DNA of 39,124 nucleotides from JTS-AC122 sp041742635 (GTDB lineage: Bacteria > Planctomycetota > Phycisphaerae > Phycisphaerales > UBA1924): NCBI GenBank assembly GCA_041742635.1, contig JBGSIF010000374.1, positions 1 through 39,124 on the forward strand, read 5' to 3'. The translations under genes and the position numbers were made by a program. Below the pieces are notes generated by a model. The model was not told the DNA's origin. It ran no database searches and saw nothing but the letters and a program-made list of their open reading frames with translations. This document shows, piece after piece, positions 29,401 through 36,169 of the stretch. The stretch's first letter is position 1. Every line of letters begins with the position of its first letter.

Positions 29401-32400
29401 TGCCCGCAGCCCAAATCATCCCGCTCCGCACAGGACTGGCCAGCACGCTCGCCGGGACGCTGCGGCAACTCTTCGTCGAAAACTCCGGCGCCCAGCCGCG
29501 ACGTTCCGGCCCGCGTTCCATCGTTATCGTCGGCGATGACAAGTCCAACTCGCTCATCGTGCGTGCCGACGATTCGCAGTTCTCGCAAATCAAATCCATG
29601 GCCGATGCGCTGCAGCAAGAGGGCGACCGGACGCAGGTCACGGTGCGGGTGCTCCGGCTTGCAAGCGTGCCCGCCGCACGAATTGCCGCGAGCCTGCGAA
29701 CGACGTTCGCTCCGATCGCACAGCAAGCCGCCGAACCGATGACGATCGAAATCGACCGCGGGACGAACTCGCTCGTCGTGGCGAGCAGCGAGAAGATCTA
29801 TCAGCAGATCAAAGCCGTGGCGAGCGAACTCGACGGCGCGGTGCCCGCGGCAGGCAATGACGCGCCCGGAGGCACCGCGACGGGCACGCTCGGGCGCACC
29901 GTCCTCATCATCGACGTCGAGAACAACTCGGCCGAAGCGGTGAAGAAAATGCTCGAGGAGATGGGCGTCACTCGTCCGCCGCAAGGCGACGCACAAGGTG
30001 TGGTGGCGGAACCGGTTCAACTGGTTTCGCTCACGTCCCGGCGAGCGATCGCCGTGATCGCCGACGCCCGCGATGCACAGACGATCGTTTCGCTCGTGCG
30101 TTCGCTCGACAGCTCACCGATGAACGCCGAGCAAAAAGTCGTGATGGTGCGTCTGAAGATCGGAAACGCGCAATCAGTCGCGTCCGCGCTCGAGTCGATG
30201 CTCAGGCCCGCCGCGAAGGACGCGAGGTCACCAGCGGCGCAGTCACTCGTCGAGCAAGTCCGGCGGCTCAGCGTCCGCCGGAGCGGAGCCGATCAACCCG
30301 ACCTGAATCTGGACTTGTCCAAGCCGATCCGCATCGAGCCAGAGCAGCAGACCAACTCCATCCTCATCGCTTCGACCGCGGACAACGTCAACGCACTTTC
30401 GGGCGTCGTCGAGATGCTCGATCGGCTGCCGATCGGCGAGGCGGTCGTCGTGCGTTTCTTCCCGCTGGAAAACGCCGCCGCGTCAAGAGTCGCAACCGTC
30501 GTCAATGACCTGTTCAGTAAGGGTGATCTGCTTCGGACCATCCCCGCAACGCAGATCCGCGGCGAGCCGACGACCGAGGTCGGCAAAGCGCTCGCCGCAA
30601 AGATCGCGGTCTCGATCGACGAACGAACCAATGCGCTGGTGGTCGCGGGTCGGGAAGAAGCCGTGGCACTGGTCGAAGTGCTGATCCGCGAACTCGACGG
30701 CGAACGAGCGTCCGCATGGGTCGAACCTCGCGTCATCGCGCTCAAGAACGCCGATGCGACCCGGCTCGCCGACACGCTTAGGCAGGTGCTTGTTACCAAT
30801 GCCGGCGACTCGGCCGAGATCCGCTCGCTCCGCAACCAGATCGCCCGACTGCGCATCGTTCAAGCAGGCAAAGATCCCAGCGACCCCGCTTCTCGCACCG
30901 AAGCCGACGTCTTCGCCCCGCTTCTCAATATCGTGATCATCCCAGAAAAGCAGGCTAACTCCCTCATCTGCGTCGCCAGCCCAAGCAATCTGAAGGTCGT
31001 GCAATCACTCGTGGAACTACTCGATGTGCCCGGCGCGTCGGCGTCGAACTCCGTCCGTGTCTTTCCGCTTCAGTACGCCGCCGCGGACCGCGTCGGCACT
31101 ATCCTGCGTGATATCTTCAAGCAGCAGATCGCCAGTGCGGTGATCCGACCTGAAGACGACATTTTCGTCGCCACGGACACGCGTACGAACACACTGGTTG
31201 TATCGACCAGCCCTCGCAGTTTCACCATGGTCGAGTCGCTGCTCGAAAAACTCGATGGGCAGGAGGCCCGCCCGCTTGTAGGCGTCCACGTTCTGCCGGT
31301 GCCGAATGGAAATGTAACGACGCTCGCACCGAAGATCGAACGGCTGATGCGTGACCGGATGGAGGCCTCGCGGCGTCAGGGCGACATCGCTTCACCTCAG
31401 GACACATTCTCCATCCAGCCCGAAGTCGCGTCGAACTCCCTGATCGTCGCGGCAAGCGACGAGAACCTCAAGATCATCCAGCAACTTTTGGAGGTTCTCA
31501 CCAAAGGAGCCGAGGCGGTTGCGGGCGCGGCGGTGGTCGATGTCATCGCGGTACAGAACAGCCGCGCGGAGCCGCTCGTCGCCGCGGTGAGGGAGTTGTA
31601 CGTCGAGAAAGAAATCAAATCACGCGGTGAAGGCGCGGTGCGTGTCACGGCGGACGCCCGGCTCAACGCGCTGATCGTTTCGGGCAGTCCTTCGGATATC
31701 GAGGCCGTCCGCGCGATCGTCGCCCGGCTTGACGCCACCGAAGTCAGCACTGTCACCGAGATGAAGCGCATCGAACTGAAGAAGGCTGATGCGTCGGAGG
31801 TCGTGCGTCTGCTGCGCAACGTGCTCGCCGGTCGTCCGGTGCTGGGTGCTCGAACCGCCGATTCACGTCAAGTGATCGTCAAGTTCATCCAGCAGCAAGC
31901 CGCCGACGAACTCAAGAAAGAACGCGGCACGGATGTCACCGAAGCCGAGGTATCCGGCTCGCTGCTCGAGCAAGTGCAACTCGACGTCGATGCTCGGAGC
32001 AACTCGGTATACGTCGCCGCCCCGTCGCGTTTGATGGTGCTGATCGAAACCATGATCAGCGACCTGGACGCGACCGATTCGGGCGCGAGAACGATCGAGG
32101 TGTTCGCACTCAAGAACGCGGACGCCTCGCAGATGGCCGACCTGCTCGGCAAACTCTTCAATCTGACGCAGGAACGAGACCGCTATGTGCTTATCCCGAG
32201 CCGCGATTCGATCCCTGATCTCGGCGCGAACGCCGCGCCGTCTGGCCCGGATTCGGTGCTGGGCAACAACCTCTTTGCTTCTCCAGACGCCCGGCAGGCA
32301 TTGGCGATCACGGTTGATTCACGCACCAACCGGCTGCTCGTCTCCGCCACGGCGGAATACCTGGAGCAGGTCCGCACTGTCGTGCAAACGCTGGATCAGG

Positions 32401-33701
32401 TCGAGGCCAACGAACGCGAGCAGATCACCTATGAACTCCGCAATGCCAAAGCGCTCGAAGTCGCCGCGACACTCCGCGAGTACTTCAAGAACGAGGTCGC
32501 CACACTACGCGACACGCTCGGCCCCGAACGTGCAGGCTCACTGCTCTCGTTGCTCGAACGTGAAGTCACCGTTCAAGGCGACGAAAAGAGCAACCGGCTA
32601 CTCGTTGCCCTCTCACCCCGGTACCGCGAGGCGTTCGACCAGATCGTCAAGGAACTCGACGCCACACCCCCGCAGGTGCTGATCCAAGTCTTGCTCGCCG
32701 AGGTCACGCTGGATTCCAACGCCCAGTGGGGCATCGATATGCGGGTCGGCCCGTTCGGCGGCGATCAATACAATGTTGGTTCGCTCTCCGCGGGTTCTGG
32801 AGTCGCTGCCGCACTGGGGATGCCGAACCTTTCGGTCTCGTCCACTGACTTCGAACTCTTGATCCGAGCACTCGAAACCCAGGGACGACTCGAGGTCCTT
32901 TCTCGCCCGCAAGTACTCGTCAAGAACAACGAACCCGCCCGGATGCAAGTCGGCGAGAAAGTCCAGATCGCCGACCGTCAAGAACGTCTGGGCAACGGCA
33001 ACATCTCCACCACCACCCGGCAGGAAGACGTCGGCATCATTCTCAACGTCACGCCTTCAATCTCCGCCGACGGCTTCGTTTCCATGGAGATCCAGCCGGA
33101 AATCTCCGCTCTGACCTCACGCACCACGCAGGTGAGTGAAAACCTGCAAACCCCCGTTTTCTCCGTCCGCCAACTCCAGACATCCGTCATGGTCAAGGAC
33201 GGCGAAACCATCGTCATCGGAGGTCTGATACAAACCAACGACGAAGAGCGATCGACCAAAGTACCGCTTCTCGGCGACCTGCCCGTTATCGGCGGCCTCT
33301 TCAAATCCTACAAATACAATCGCATCAAAACCGAACTGCTCATGATCTTGACCCCCAAGGTCATTCGGTCTGGAAAGGAATCCGCCGCGCAAGAACTCTT
33401 GCGTCAGCTAACGCGAGAAGAAATCCAGCGTCTGTCTGCGCCCGAACGCCTCGGCGAGTTTCTCGGGGGCACCACCGTACATGACGCCGTGCCCGTGCGA
33501 CCGGCGGGCAGCCACTCATCGCCAAACGCCGGCCAGCCTGCCGCGTCGCCCGCAGAGCAGGGCACCACCCCCGCTCCCGGCACCAGCAACGGACCGTCGC
33601 AGGGTACATCAATCTATACCCAACCCTCGCCCGGTGCGTCTACCGATACCCCGCCGATGCCCGGCCCATTCAATCCGAATCGCGGTAAAACCAAGACGTA
33701 A
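20406..33701 (+). CDS. gspD: Giant type II secretion secretin GspD with about 45 N-domain repeats
   Basis: This is a 4431-residue protein; ordinary GspD is about 650-750. AGGAG lies about 8 bases before the ATG. Signal peptide about 1-24; Pro/Ala-rich linker 26-106; N0 domain about 108-188 (PIRFSFQEAPYAQVMDFLA); then about 45 tandem NolW/secretin_N-type units from 209 to about 4087, each near 82 residues. Their pattern is RVFPLKNADA...helix...ADxRTNSLIVSA...helix...LD. The C-terminal secretin domain (about 4089-4322) has VLIQVLLAEVTLDSNAQWGI, VLSRPQVLVKNNEPARMQVG, EDVGIILNVTPSIS, VKDGETIVIGGLIQ and PLLGDLPVIGGLFKS. A Pro/Ser/Thr-rich tail ends the protein. Secretins oligomerise into the outer-membrane channel while N-domains stack as periplasmic rings. 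A charged 169-residue insert splits repeat 20. An 11-C tract lies in the linker. No S-domain was recognised. Confidence 0.95.
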   Translation: MTKQNPWVISAMVLACGQAASLKAQDAAPAPSAGPENTAPVSPVPAAPGKEQPSQEESAANGQPVPAPVAATPSAQQPAGASDVASVSAPVPAAAPPPTPSPVAPAELKPIRFSFQEAPYAQVMDFLARETGLPVIKESPLPDAPVTFISAAGYSLEEALDVLNRMLFMHGLQVRRDANFLLVTKIENMAPFGPVGQGKVPDGAGLSQMVTVVLPLQNASAAALSEQLKPLVTKVGGITPLPTQNSLVIVDTAAQCERLRAIITMLDAEPPSDAKYKIFPLKNAKAEVVFGALKGLLSEKRTMQIVEKDGQIRTVKDEQITGLSVQPYAATNSIVAIGPEGRLRTVEELVALLDRESSEESDRSMMTFALVAASADDAAARVTSLFSAVAPEKKPTILPLKEQGKLTIVGTPSQLTLAANLIGEVDPGALPGGHSEQPGIPAPAESRASLIRLKHTSPAAAQSILSRLLSPRQLGVLRYAASPDEKGLIVSGPTQDVEAFEQLLNGIDVPPQLDTEVRQVLISMGDPKVVAARAVELFALTSRSKTDPVSVKLEADSRTVTLVGSRAGLGAFTESLSAAQTTAGVLRETRSFEIAKSVPSLLAAKLLRLAKPMLEPADGSAYLAPTIEPVDELRKLIVRATPEQFAVIEQLVRSIDLPEAGMRQFRMISVPSGSATELASRVQDVFKKQVEGLTPAPSLDVTADESAKSLAVVADTDAMARFDAILTELQKQVGPTRELRLIELRHAVPDDVIAFLNELLTSSKPFTSQMGPEPVFEPIEATNSIMIAAQPIQYAIISELVKSLDQRQAGERPPLRIVKLKTTDAAGIAQILSQAYEQRPAEERIKFPVQITADAATNTLIVSAHPDAFTEIERITAQLNETQSVDATGREIRIFPLKVARAEELARTIDEMYPAPPMPRDRNGAPRPDLQKTKEVVVRADRGTNALIVDAPSARMAGFEQLLKQLDQTKIAENVELRTYRVMRAELTAVANTLRATAANGGLTGGKPTAAGVSAAITVEIEPMSRTLIVSGPSEIFSPVEKLLTSLDAAPAYAATGVKMYSLKHARAERLQPLLSKLLASRLREQQQTDGLGAMPGDLQSMLDVASDAATNTLIISAPESIQQIAEQLIQALDTPAAQTGRAVIRVVPLTYADANQAAQTLNSALGTIELPSGGRVTVLPTVGSNALLLSGAEIDLKKVEELMTSLDVRPMTQDAITVETFTLKQAEASVIAPMVQGLLQEKQTSDPAILRMQMQYSRGQLPRVPQIKVEADTRTNSLVVSGPAVVTQLAKAVIERLDQPADETGRISRAFTPGKANPADLVRAVQPVVLATTPAGRKPIELIAVAGAASIVVIGTEEQVMGALRTLAEFDDRTIGTPVVEVQVVDLKHTDAEATGRAVQSMLAERSRWPEALRSAERAGLAVPVPTVNADTTSNRLIIAAPVDLMPVARQLIDVMDRARSGGDVEVRVFPLKKSKAESVARAITAGFAATAKPADPVPSVAAEATSNSVVVSGTAARLAQAEAIVTQLDETAQPDGIAVRTIQLKHARAEAITPVLESLLAKKSVVELLPQWERGNYLRQQSEDGGLRIAAEPRLNAVVVTGPVGMIEVAEQIVRELDTDGTGVDPSARRSVRIIPITNADAETVAANIEAIFKDDASTLAPPTIRVDKESNSLILRATQDQIALIQSLVKELDEATYSSSREMRLVPIDRSKADAMIMAQTIQRVLQQRSGVQVEIISAEDLMRGEAEDPRNDDQHDPKTPGPKPKGTAPKKDGRGSALPGLQRARPSGIPEEVRSTDLALAHLTTGVLAEAMYTLNTHANWPDPFSMWQLSSRQGSAIAPSVGVSDVEPPIDDTERADDATDSNQTESVEASADSVAKPLTRRPRISKPNPASILPGLSSRLGQDENKITIAVDPRTNSLIVTSSPRQAERIAALAMDLQSKMPAEPRKVRVVTLPESSDAAAVSNRLEATIRQVGQSTATNPGGFTGRVTVQSDPAGGALIVSSNDTDFQAVSELIVALSRPGPSSSLTLKVYPLTSLTAASATRAITDLLSSAPRGAQARRVREQELTIESPDGVTKGRIDPSEVRIVADPSGTALIIAAPARAFPVLDRFVEMLDQSPSLERSAIREFAVKNAKAADAARTLQAAFDAIRQSSGQRRGPDADRMPEARFIADDRTGTLLVTGSDTQLKEAERLLATIDAPLEDDDTKVEIIALQLARPSAVREIVQAVLIGRDEAKKDRLRLSASDDTGLFVIRGTPDQIEQAKKIVEEVDKTIVTGLPIRSVKLERADAQAVAQGLQKFFEDRARVSVRQGQRAQARQVAIVGDRRTSTLVIAAADEDFEQIKSMITTFDAPSVARDLQFRVIPLEKARVAELRTAIENMVENLTYSPFIWWGGGNEEKTDKLVVEFNERANSVVLMGQGESFDAAEKMIKSLDAATPVGSAFSLRAVRVKHSDPSKIADAVQTALATPGWRNWRGADPDGVRAIPDQAAGTIILVGREDRVAEAERQIALLDSSAMRPDQLLETIPLKFARAERLSQSLTKFFNDRAASQGKPESGVSILGSPDGNVIIVQGQPGEIETVKGLLSQMDQPEEGEGRVRELYQLKNAKAMELATVLREQFPRALSTRDGLVIVTPQPSTDSVIVSAPAELFERVDALVKQLDAPPSTDVTKMVTMTLSTARAEEAAAALTKALPAGVRVTITPVRRSNSLLLTGSEEAIAVVIEQVEKLDQQVAKNPTEFRRVKLEHAEAFDVASTIRTVMRNREKIPGEPDAAVSSSSSDNTLLFSATSDQTAEIQKIIKELDVPQAVTRTTEFVPLKFADAEATSEALGVFYGRYAPEAITPSARNVTIIANPVSKSLVVSADELEWPKIRSLIDKLDNETYDTSNRVEIIALKDADATSLARTLNDAFSTPLRAELERERARQQSQPRRGEQGPATPEMPTVLVDSKNTISVSADVLTNSLVVFASREQVERIRGIVSQLDVPEFSRLPAAQIIPLRTGLASTLAGTLRQLFVENSGAQPRRSGPRSIVIVGDDKSNSLIVRADDSQFSQIKSMADALQQEGDRTQVTVRVLRLASVPAARIAASLRTTFAPIAQQAAEPMTIEIDRGTNSLVVASSEKIYQQIKAVASELDGAVPAAGNDAPGGTATGTLGRTVLIIDVENNSAEAVKKMLEEMGVTRPPQGDAQGVVAEPVQLVSLTSRRAIAVIADARDAQTIVSLVRSLDSSPMNAEQKVVMVRLKIGNAQSVASALESMLRPAAKDARSPAAQSLVEQVRRLSVRRSGADQPDLNLDLSKPIRIEPEQQTNSILIASTADNVNALSGVVEMLDRLPIGEAVVVRFFPLENAAASRVATVVNDLFSKGDLLRTIPATQIRGEPTTEVGKALAAKIAVSIDERTNALVVAGREEAVALVEVLIRELDGERASAWVEPRVIALKNADATRLADTLRQVLVTNAGDSAEIRSLRNQIARLRIVQAGKDPSDPASRTEADVFAPLLNIVIIPEKQANSLICVASPSNLKVVQSLVELLDVPGASASNSVRVFPLQYAAADRVGTILRDIFKQQIASAVIRPEDDIFVATDTRTNTLVVSTSPRSFTMVESLLEKLDGQEARPLVGVHVLPVPNGNVTTLAPKIERLMRDRMEASRRQGDIASPQDTFSIQPEVASNSLIVAASDENLKIIQQLLEVLTKGAEAVAGAAVVDVIAVQNSRAEPLVAAVRELYVEKEIKSRGEGAVRVTADARLNALIVSGSPSDIEAVRAIVARLDATEVSTVTEMKRIELKKADASEVVRLLRNVLAGRPVLGARTADSRQVIVKFIQQQAADELKKERGTDVTEAEVSGSLLEQVQLDVDARSNSVYVAAPSRLMVLIETMISDLDATDSGARTIEVFALKNADASQMADLLGKLFNLTQERDRYVLIPSRDSIPDLGANAAPSGPDSVLGNNLFASPDARQALAITVDSRTNRLLVSATAEYLEQVRTVVQTLDQVEANEREQITYELRNAKALEVAATLREYFKNEVATLRDTLGPERAGSLLSLLEREVTVQGDEKSNRLLVALSPRYREAFDQIVKELDATPPQVLIQVLLAEVTLDSNAQWGIDMRVGPFGGDQYNVGSLSAGSGVAAALGMPNLSVSSTDFELLIRALETQGRLEVLSRPQVLVKNNEPARMQVGEKVQIADRQERLGNGNISTTTRQEDVGIILNVTPSISADGFVSMEIQPEISALTSRTTQVSENLQTPVFSVRQLQTSVMVKDGETIVIGGLIQTNDEERSTKVPLLGDLPVIGGLFKSYKYNRIKTELLMILTPKVIRSGKESAAQELLRQLTREEIQRLSAPERLGEFLGGTTVHDAVPVRPAGSHSSPNAGQPAASPAEQGTTPAPGTSNGPSQGTSIYTQPSPGASTDTPPMPGPFNPNRGKTKT
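20689..20699 (+). repeat. Run of 11 C inside the gspD linker
   Basis: Eleven consecutive C bases encode part of the AAPPPT linker at residues 95-98, between the signal peptide and N0. Gaining one C would shift the frame into one that closes at 20794; losing one would stop at 20728-20730. Either would abolish the secretin. The tract could be a slippage hot spot or a sequencing-error risk. Confidence 0.8.
21030..32666 (+). repeat. Tandem array of about 45 NolW-type N-domain coding units
   Basis: Reading the protein, I counted 45 successive units. Each opens with a strand like VxVFPLKxAxA, continues with a helix ending L/F-L/F, a variable loop, a TNSLIV-type strand and a helix ending in LD or similar. 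Unit length is about 75-110 residues (mean about 86 including the insert in unit 20). Units are clearly homologous but strongly diverged, so the DNA is not a simple repeat. Late units match the consensus best; several early ones (units 3-7) are the most degenerate. The array ends directly at the pore domain. Confidence 0.88.
25629..26135 (+). other. Non-repeat insert within gspD repeat 20
   Basis: Residues about 1742-1910 interrupt unit 20 between its first helix and its TNSLIV strand. The insert has a charged Asp/Lys/Pro-rich start (DPRNDDQHDPKTPGPKPKG), then a more hydrophobic, Trp-containing piece (HANWPDPFSMW), then an acidic Asp/Glu/Ser-rich part. No known domain is recognised. It lies near the middle of the array (unit 20 of 45). 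Confidence 0.65.
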
Positions 33702-33808
33702 TCACCGCCGCTCGCAACGTATCCCACGCATCTACCCGTCTATTCTTATCTTGGGCACCTGAATCGGTGAGTTACGTACGCGAAGGTACTGCAACGCGGA
33801 GTGTCACG

Positions 33809-35074
33809 ATGCCAGTTTTTTTTGCCGCGGCTGTCGGGCGGTCTTTGGCGACGGCTTTACTCTGCCTGCATATTTCAGCGGCATTCTGCCCAGCCCAGGC
33901 CACCGACGCCGTCGCATCGAGGCTCGCGGGTGCTCGCACGCTCTACGAATCGCGGCTTGAATCAACCCGGGCCAAGGTTCTCGCTTCGATCGATACAAAG
34001 GAACGAGAACTGCGTGCCTCAAAGCCGCCCAACCTCGCTGCCATCGAAGCCATTCAGAATGCACGACGAACTTTCGTTTCCACCGGCAACTGGCCTGACT
34101 TGACACGTACCCCATCGCTTCGGCAAGAGGCGGCGACCGCCGCGGCGTCCATGAAGCACGCCTTTGAAAAAGCAATGGCCGACTACGTTCGAGCCGAGCA
34201 AGACGAGGCCGCGGGCATGATCGAAGAAGACCTCCGCGTCTTCTCGCTCCACTCCGATATCGTCCCTTGGGGGCCGAACCTGATCGGCGTCATGCAATCC
34301 GATTGGGCCTCTATCCGCCATGAAGCCCGCACCCTCGACCTTCGCGTCCCGCGCGGCGTCGAATACCGCATCGAGATCCTCGGCCGTCGAACCGCCGGGC
34401 CAGGCGACCTCGAACTGACTGTCCCCCTCCCCTCCGGCAATGTGCTCCCCCTGGTTGCATTACTCAGTCCCGACGGAGACTTTCGAGTACTGCTCACCAT
34501 CGGAGAAGGCGCGGCGTCCGCCGACCTCGGCGTCGCACGCCCCATCAACATCGACGCATCAACTCCCGGCGAGCACTTTTCCGCACGCACCCGCGAGGCC
34601 AGTTTCGAGGTCCGCAGCGTGCGTGTGAAGCCGCTCGTCGCCGGCGAACCCGAAGCCCTTCCAAGCAAGCCCTCAACCGACGGCACGTCCAATCCGCAAC
34701 CTGATAAGCAGGCTCGATCCATTGATCAATGGCTTCCGCTCAAAGGCGTCTGGCGTGGGAACAACCACACACGGGACGACAAGTCCGCCCTCTCCTGCGT
34801 CGTCAAAATCAGCCGCTCTGGGGATGTGCTCGTTCTGCACGCCGACCACGGCGACCACACGCTCGCCTTCGATTGCCGACTCGTCGGAGAACGCCTCACG
34901 CTCACCGGCGTGCGCCAAACAAAAGGCCCCAAAGCGCTCCGTCGCTCCCCAGCCGGATCCGGGCGAGTCACCGCGACAGGCATCGAACTGAAATACCGCT
35001 GGTATTTGGATACTTCAGATGTTAAAAATCAACTCGTCGAAGGCACTCTTTCCGTCCGACGCGACGAAAAATAA
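33809..35074 (+). CDS. Secreted protein of unknown function downstream of gspD
   Basis: This is a 421-residue protein. I prefer the ATG at 33809, which has CGGAG seven bases upstream and gives a signal peptide ending near CPAQA. A longer GTG start at 33767 lacks a ribosome site. Residues about 33-150 are helical and charged (LYESRLESTRAKVLASIDTK), possibly coiled coil. Residues about 180-290 look beta-rich. A Pro/Ser linker leads to a C-terminal beta domain (about 315-421) beginning WLPLKGVWRGNNHTRDDKSA, which is reminiscent of small ligand-binding barrels but not assignable. A run of eight T lies at 33816-33823, just after the start codon. The gene follows gspD after 107 bases on the same strand and may be its accessory, but nothing in the sequence proves it. 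It converges on the next gene with 11 bases between stops. Confidence 0.72.
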   Translation: MPVFFAAAVGRSLATALLCLHISAAFCPAQATDAVASRLAGARTLYESRLESTRAKVLASIDTKERELRASKPPNLAAIEAIQNARRTFVSTGNWPDLTRTPSLRQEAATAAASMKHAFEKAMADYVRAEQDEAAGMIEEDLRVFSLHSDIVPWGPNLIGVMQSDWASIRHEARTLDLRVPRGVEYRIEILGRRTAGPGDLELTVPLPSGNVLPLVALLSPDGDFRVLLTIGEGAASADLGVARPINIDASTPGEHFSARTREASFEVRSVRVKPLVAGEPEALPSKPSTDGTSNPQPDKQARSIDQWLPLKGVWRGNNHTRDDKSALSCVVKISRSGDVLVLHADHGDHTLAFDCRLVGERLTLTGVRQTKGPKALRRSPAGSGRVTATGIELKYRWYLDTSDVKNQLVEGTLSVRRDEK

Positions 35075-35085
35075 CGCCCCCGGAA

Positions 35086-35898
35086 TCACCGTCGAGCCAG
35101 CCCCAACCGACCCAGGATCGTCCGTACCGGGCTTGGTTCTTTCTTGGGCTCCGGCGCAGCCGCGCGACCCGGCAAGGCGTCGATCGCTTCGCTGGCCGAA
35201 GCAAAACCATCTGTTCCGCCCCATGTAAGCCCCAGCCCCCGGTCGAACCACGCGCCCCACGCCGGATCCAGTCGTTTGACCAGCCTCTCGACCGGGATCA
35301 TCGGCTCCTCGGCACGCAATCCCGTGATGAGTTGATACCCGAGTTCGACCACAGACCGCACTTCATCTCGCACAAGTTCCGAGTTGCCCTGGGCCAAACC
35401 CCGAAGATGCCGCGAAAGCCCGTACAGTTCGATCACCAGCGACCCATGGCGGTCGACCAGCACCTCGTTCATCGAGATCGGTCCGTGATTCAACCGCATC
35501 GCGTGGGCGGCGTCGAACGCCTCCAACAACTGCAGCACCGCTCGCTGCGCTTCGTCTGGGTGCATTCGACCCGACTTGGCACGCAGCAATGAATCCAAGA
35601 ACAACAACCCGCTCGCGTCGCCCGGAAACGGCGTCACGACATACCCGTTCCGCGAGCCATCGAACGAGTACTGCTCGATTTTTTGTATATGTGGGTGTGA
35701 AAGCACACAAACCGTCTGCACGGCTGAAAGAAACCGGCGCTGCTCGTTCTTGTCGTGGCACGCCGGGAACTGATATACTACGTGGCTCGTATGATGTGTC
35801 TCATGCAGCGCGAGCCACCTTACCGCCGACGGTGCGGGCGCGAACGGGCGAATCAGTACAAATGGCCCTAGTTGCTGTCGCTCTCGATGCTGAACCAT
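35086..35898 (-). CDS. Protein-kinase-fold protein lacking catalytic residues (pseudokinase)
   Basis: This is a 270-residue protein with a kinase-like outline. LGPFVLIRPF (10-19) stands for the glycine loop but lacks its glycines. HVVYQF (39-44) has Gln43 where the ATP-binding Lys is expected. VLSHPHIQKIEQY (65-77) matches the alphaC/beta4 region. AFDAAHAMRLNHGPISMNEVLVD (128-149) is the catalytic-loop region, where HRDxKPxN has become HGPISMNE. ELYG (157-160) replaces DFG. RDEVRSVVELGYQLITG (177-193) matches the alphaF helix. The lobe after it is short. It has no membrane helix, so it is cytoplasmic, probably a scaffold or regulator. The start codon has only a weak AAAAGGG upstream. Kinase ancestry is inferred from pattern, not a search. 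Confidence 0.7.
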   Translation of the reverse strand: MVQHRERQQLGPFVLIRPFAPAPSAVRWLALHETHHTSHVVYQFPACHDKNEQRRFLSAVQTVCVLSHPHIQKIEQYSFDGSRNGYVVTPFPGDASGLLFLDSLLRAKSGRMHPDEAQRAVLQLLEAFDAAHAMRLNHGPISMNEVLVDRHGSLVIELYGLSRHLRGLAQGNSELVRDEVRSVVELGYQLITGLRAEEPMIPVERLVKRLDPAWGAWFDRGLGLTWGGTDGFASASEAIDALPGRAAAPEPKKEPSPVRTILGRLGLARR

Positions 35899-36169
35899 GA
35901 ATGCGTCTGCCCTTTTCCCACCGACCGATCCTTCAGTCTACCCCCGCACGGTCGCCGCCACCGTCGAATCATTATGTATCGGCTGATCCATCAACCGACC
36001 GTCAAACGAACCAAAGCCGAAATTCGGCAGGTTAGAACAGTCCAAGTGTAGCAGACACCTCAACTCCTTGCAAATACGCTTCTTAACAAAGCACGAACCC
36101 GCTTCCGCTGTGTTCAATCGTGCAGTTTTTGCCGACGCGATGCTTGAACCAGCGGCTCTCAAAACCAGG

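Noticed and set aside
35938..36162. A 74-codon minus-strand frame in the gap between pseudokinase and permease genes
   Set aside because: No ribosome site, no domain and atypical composition; the 271-bp gap (35899-36169) shows nothing else convincing.
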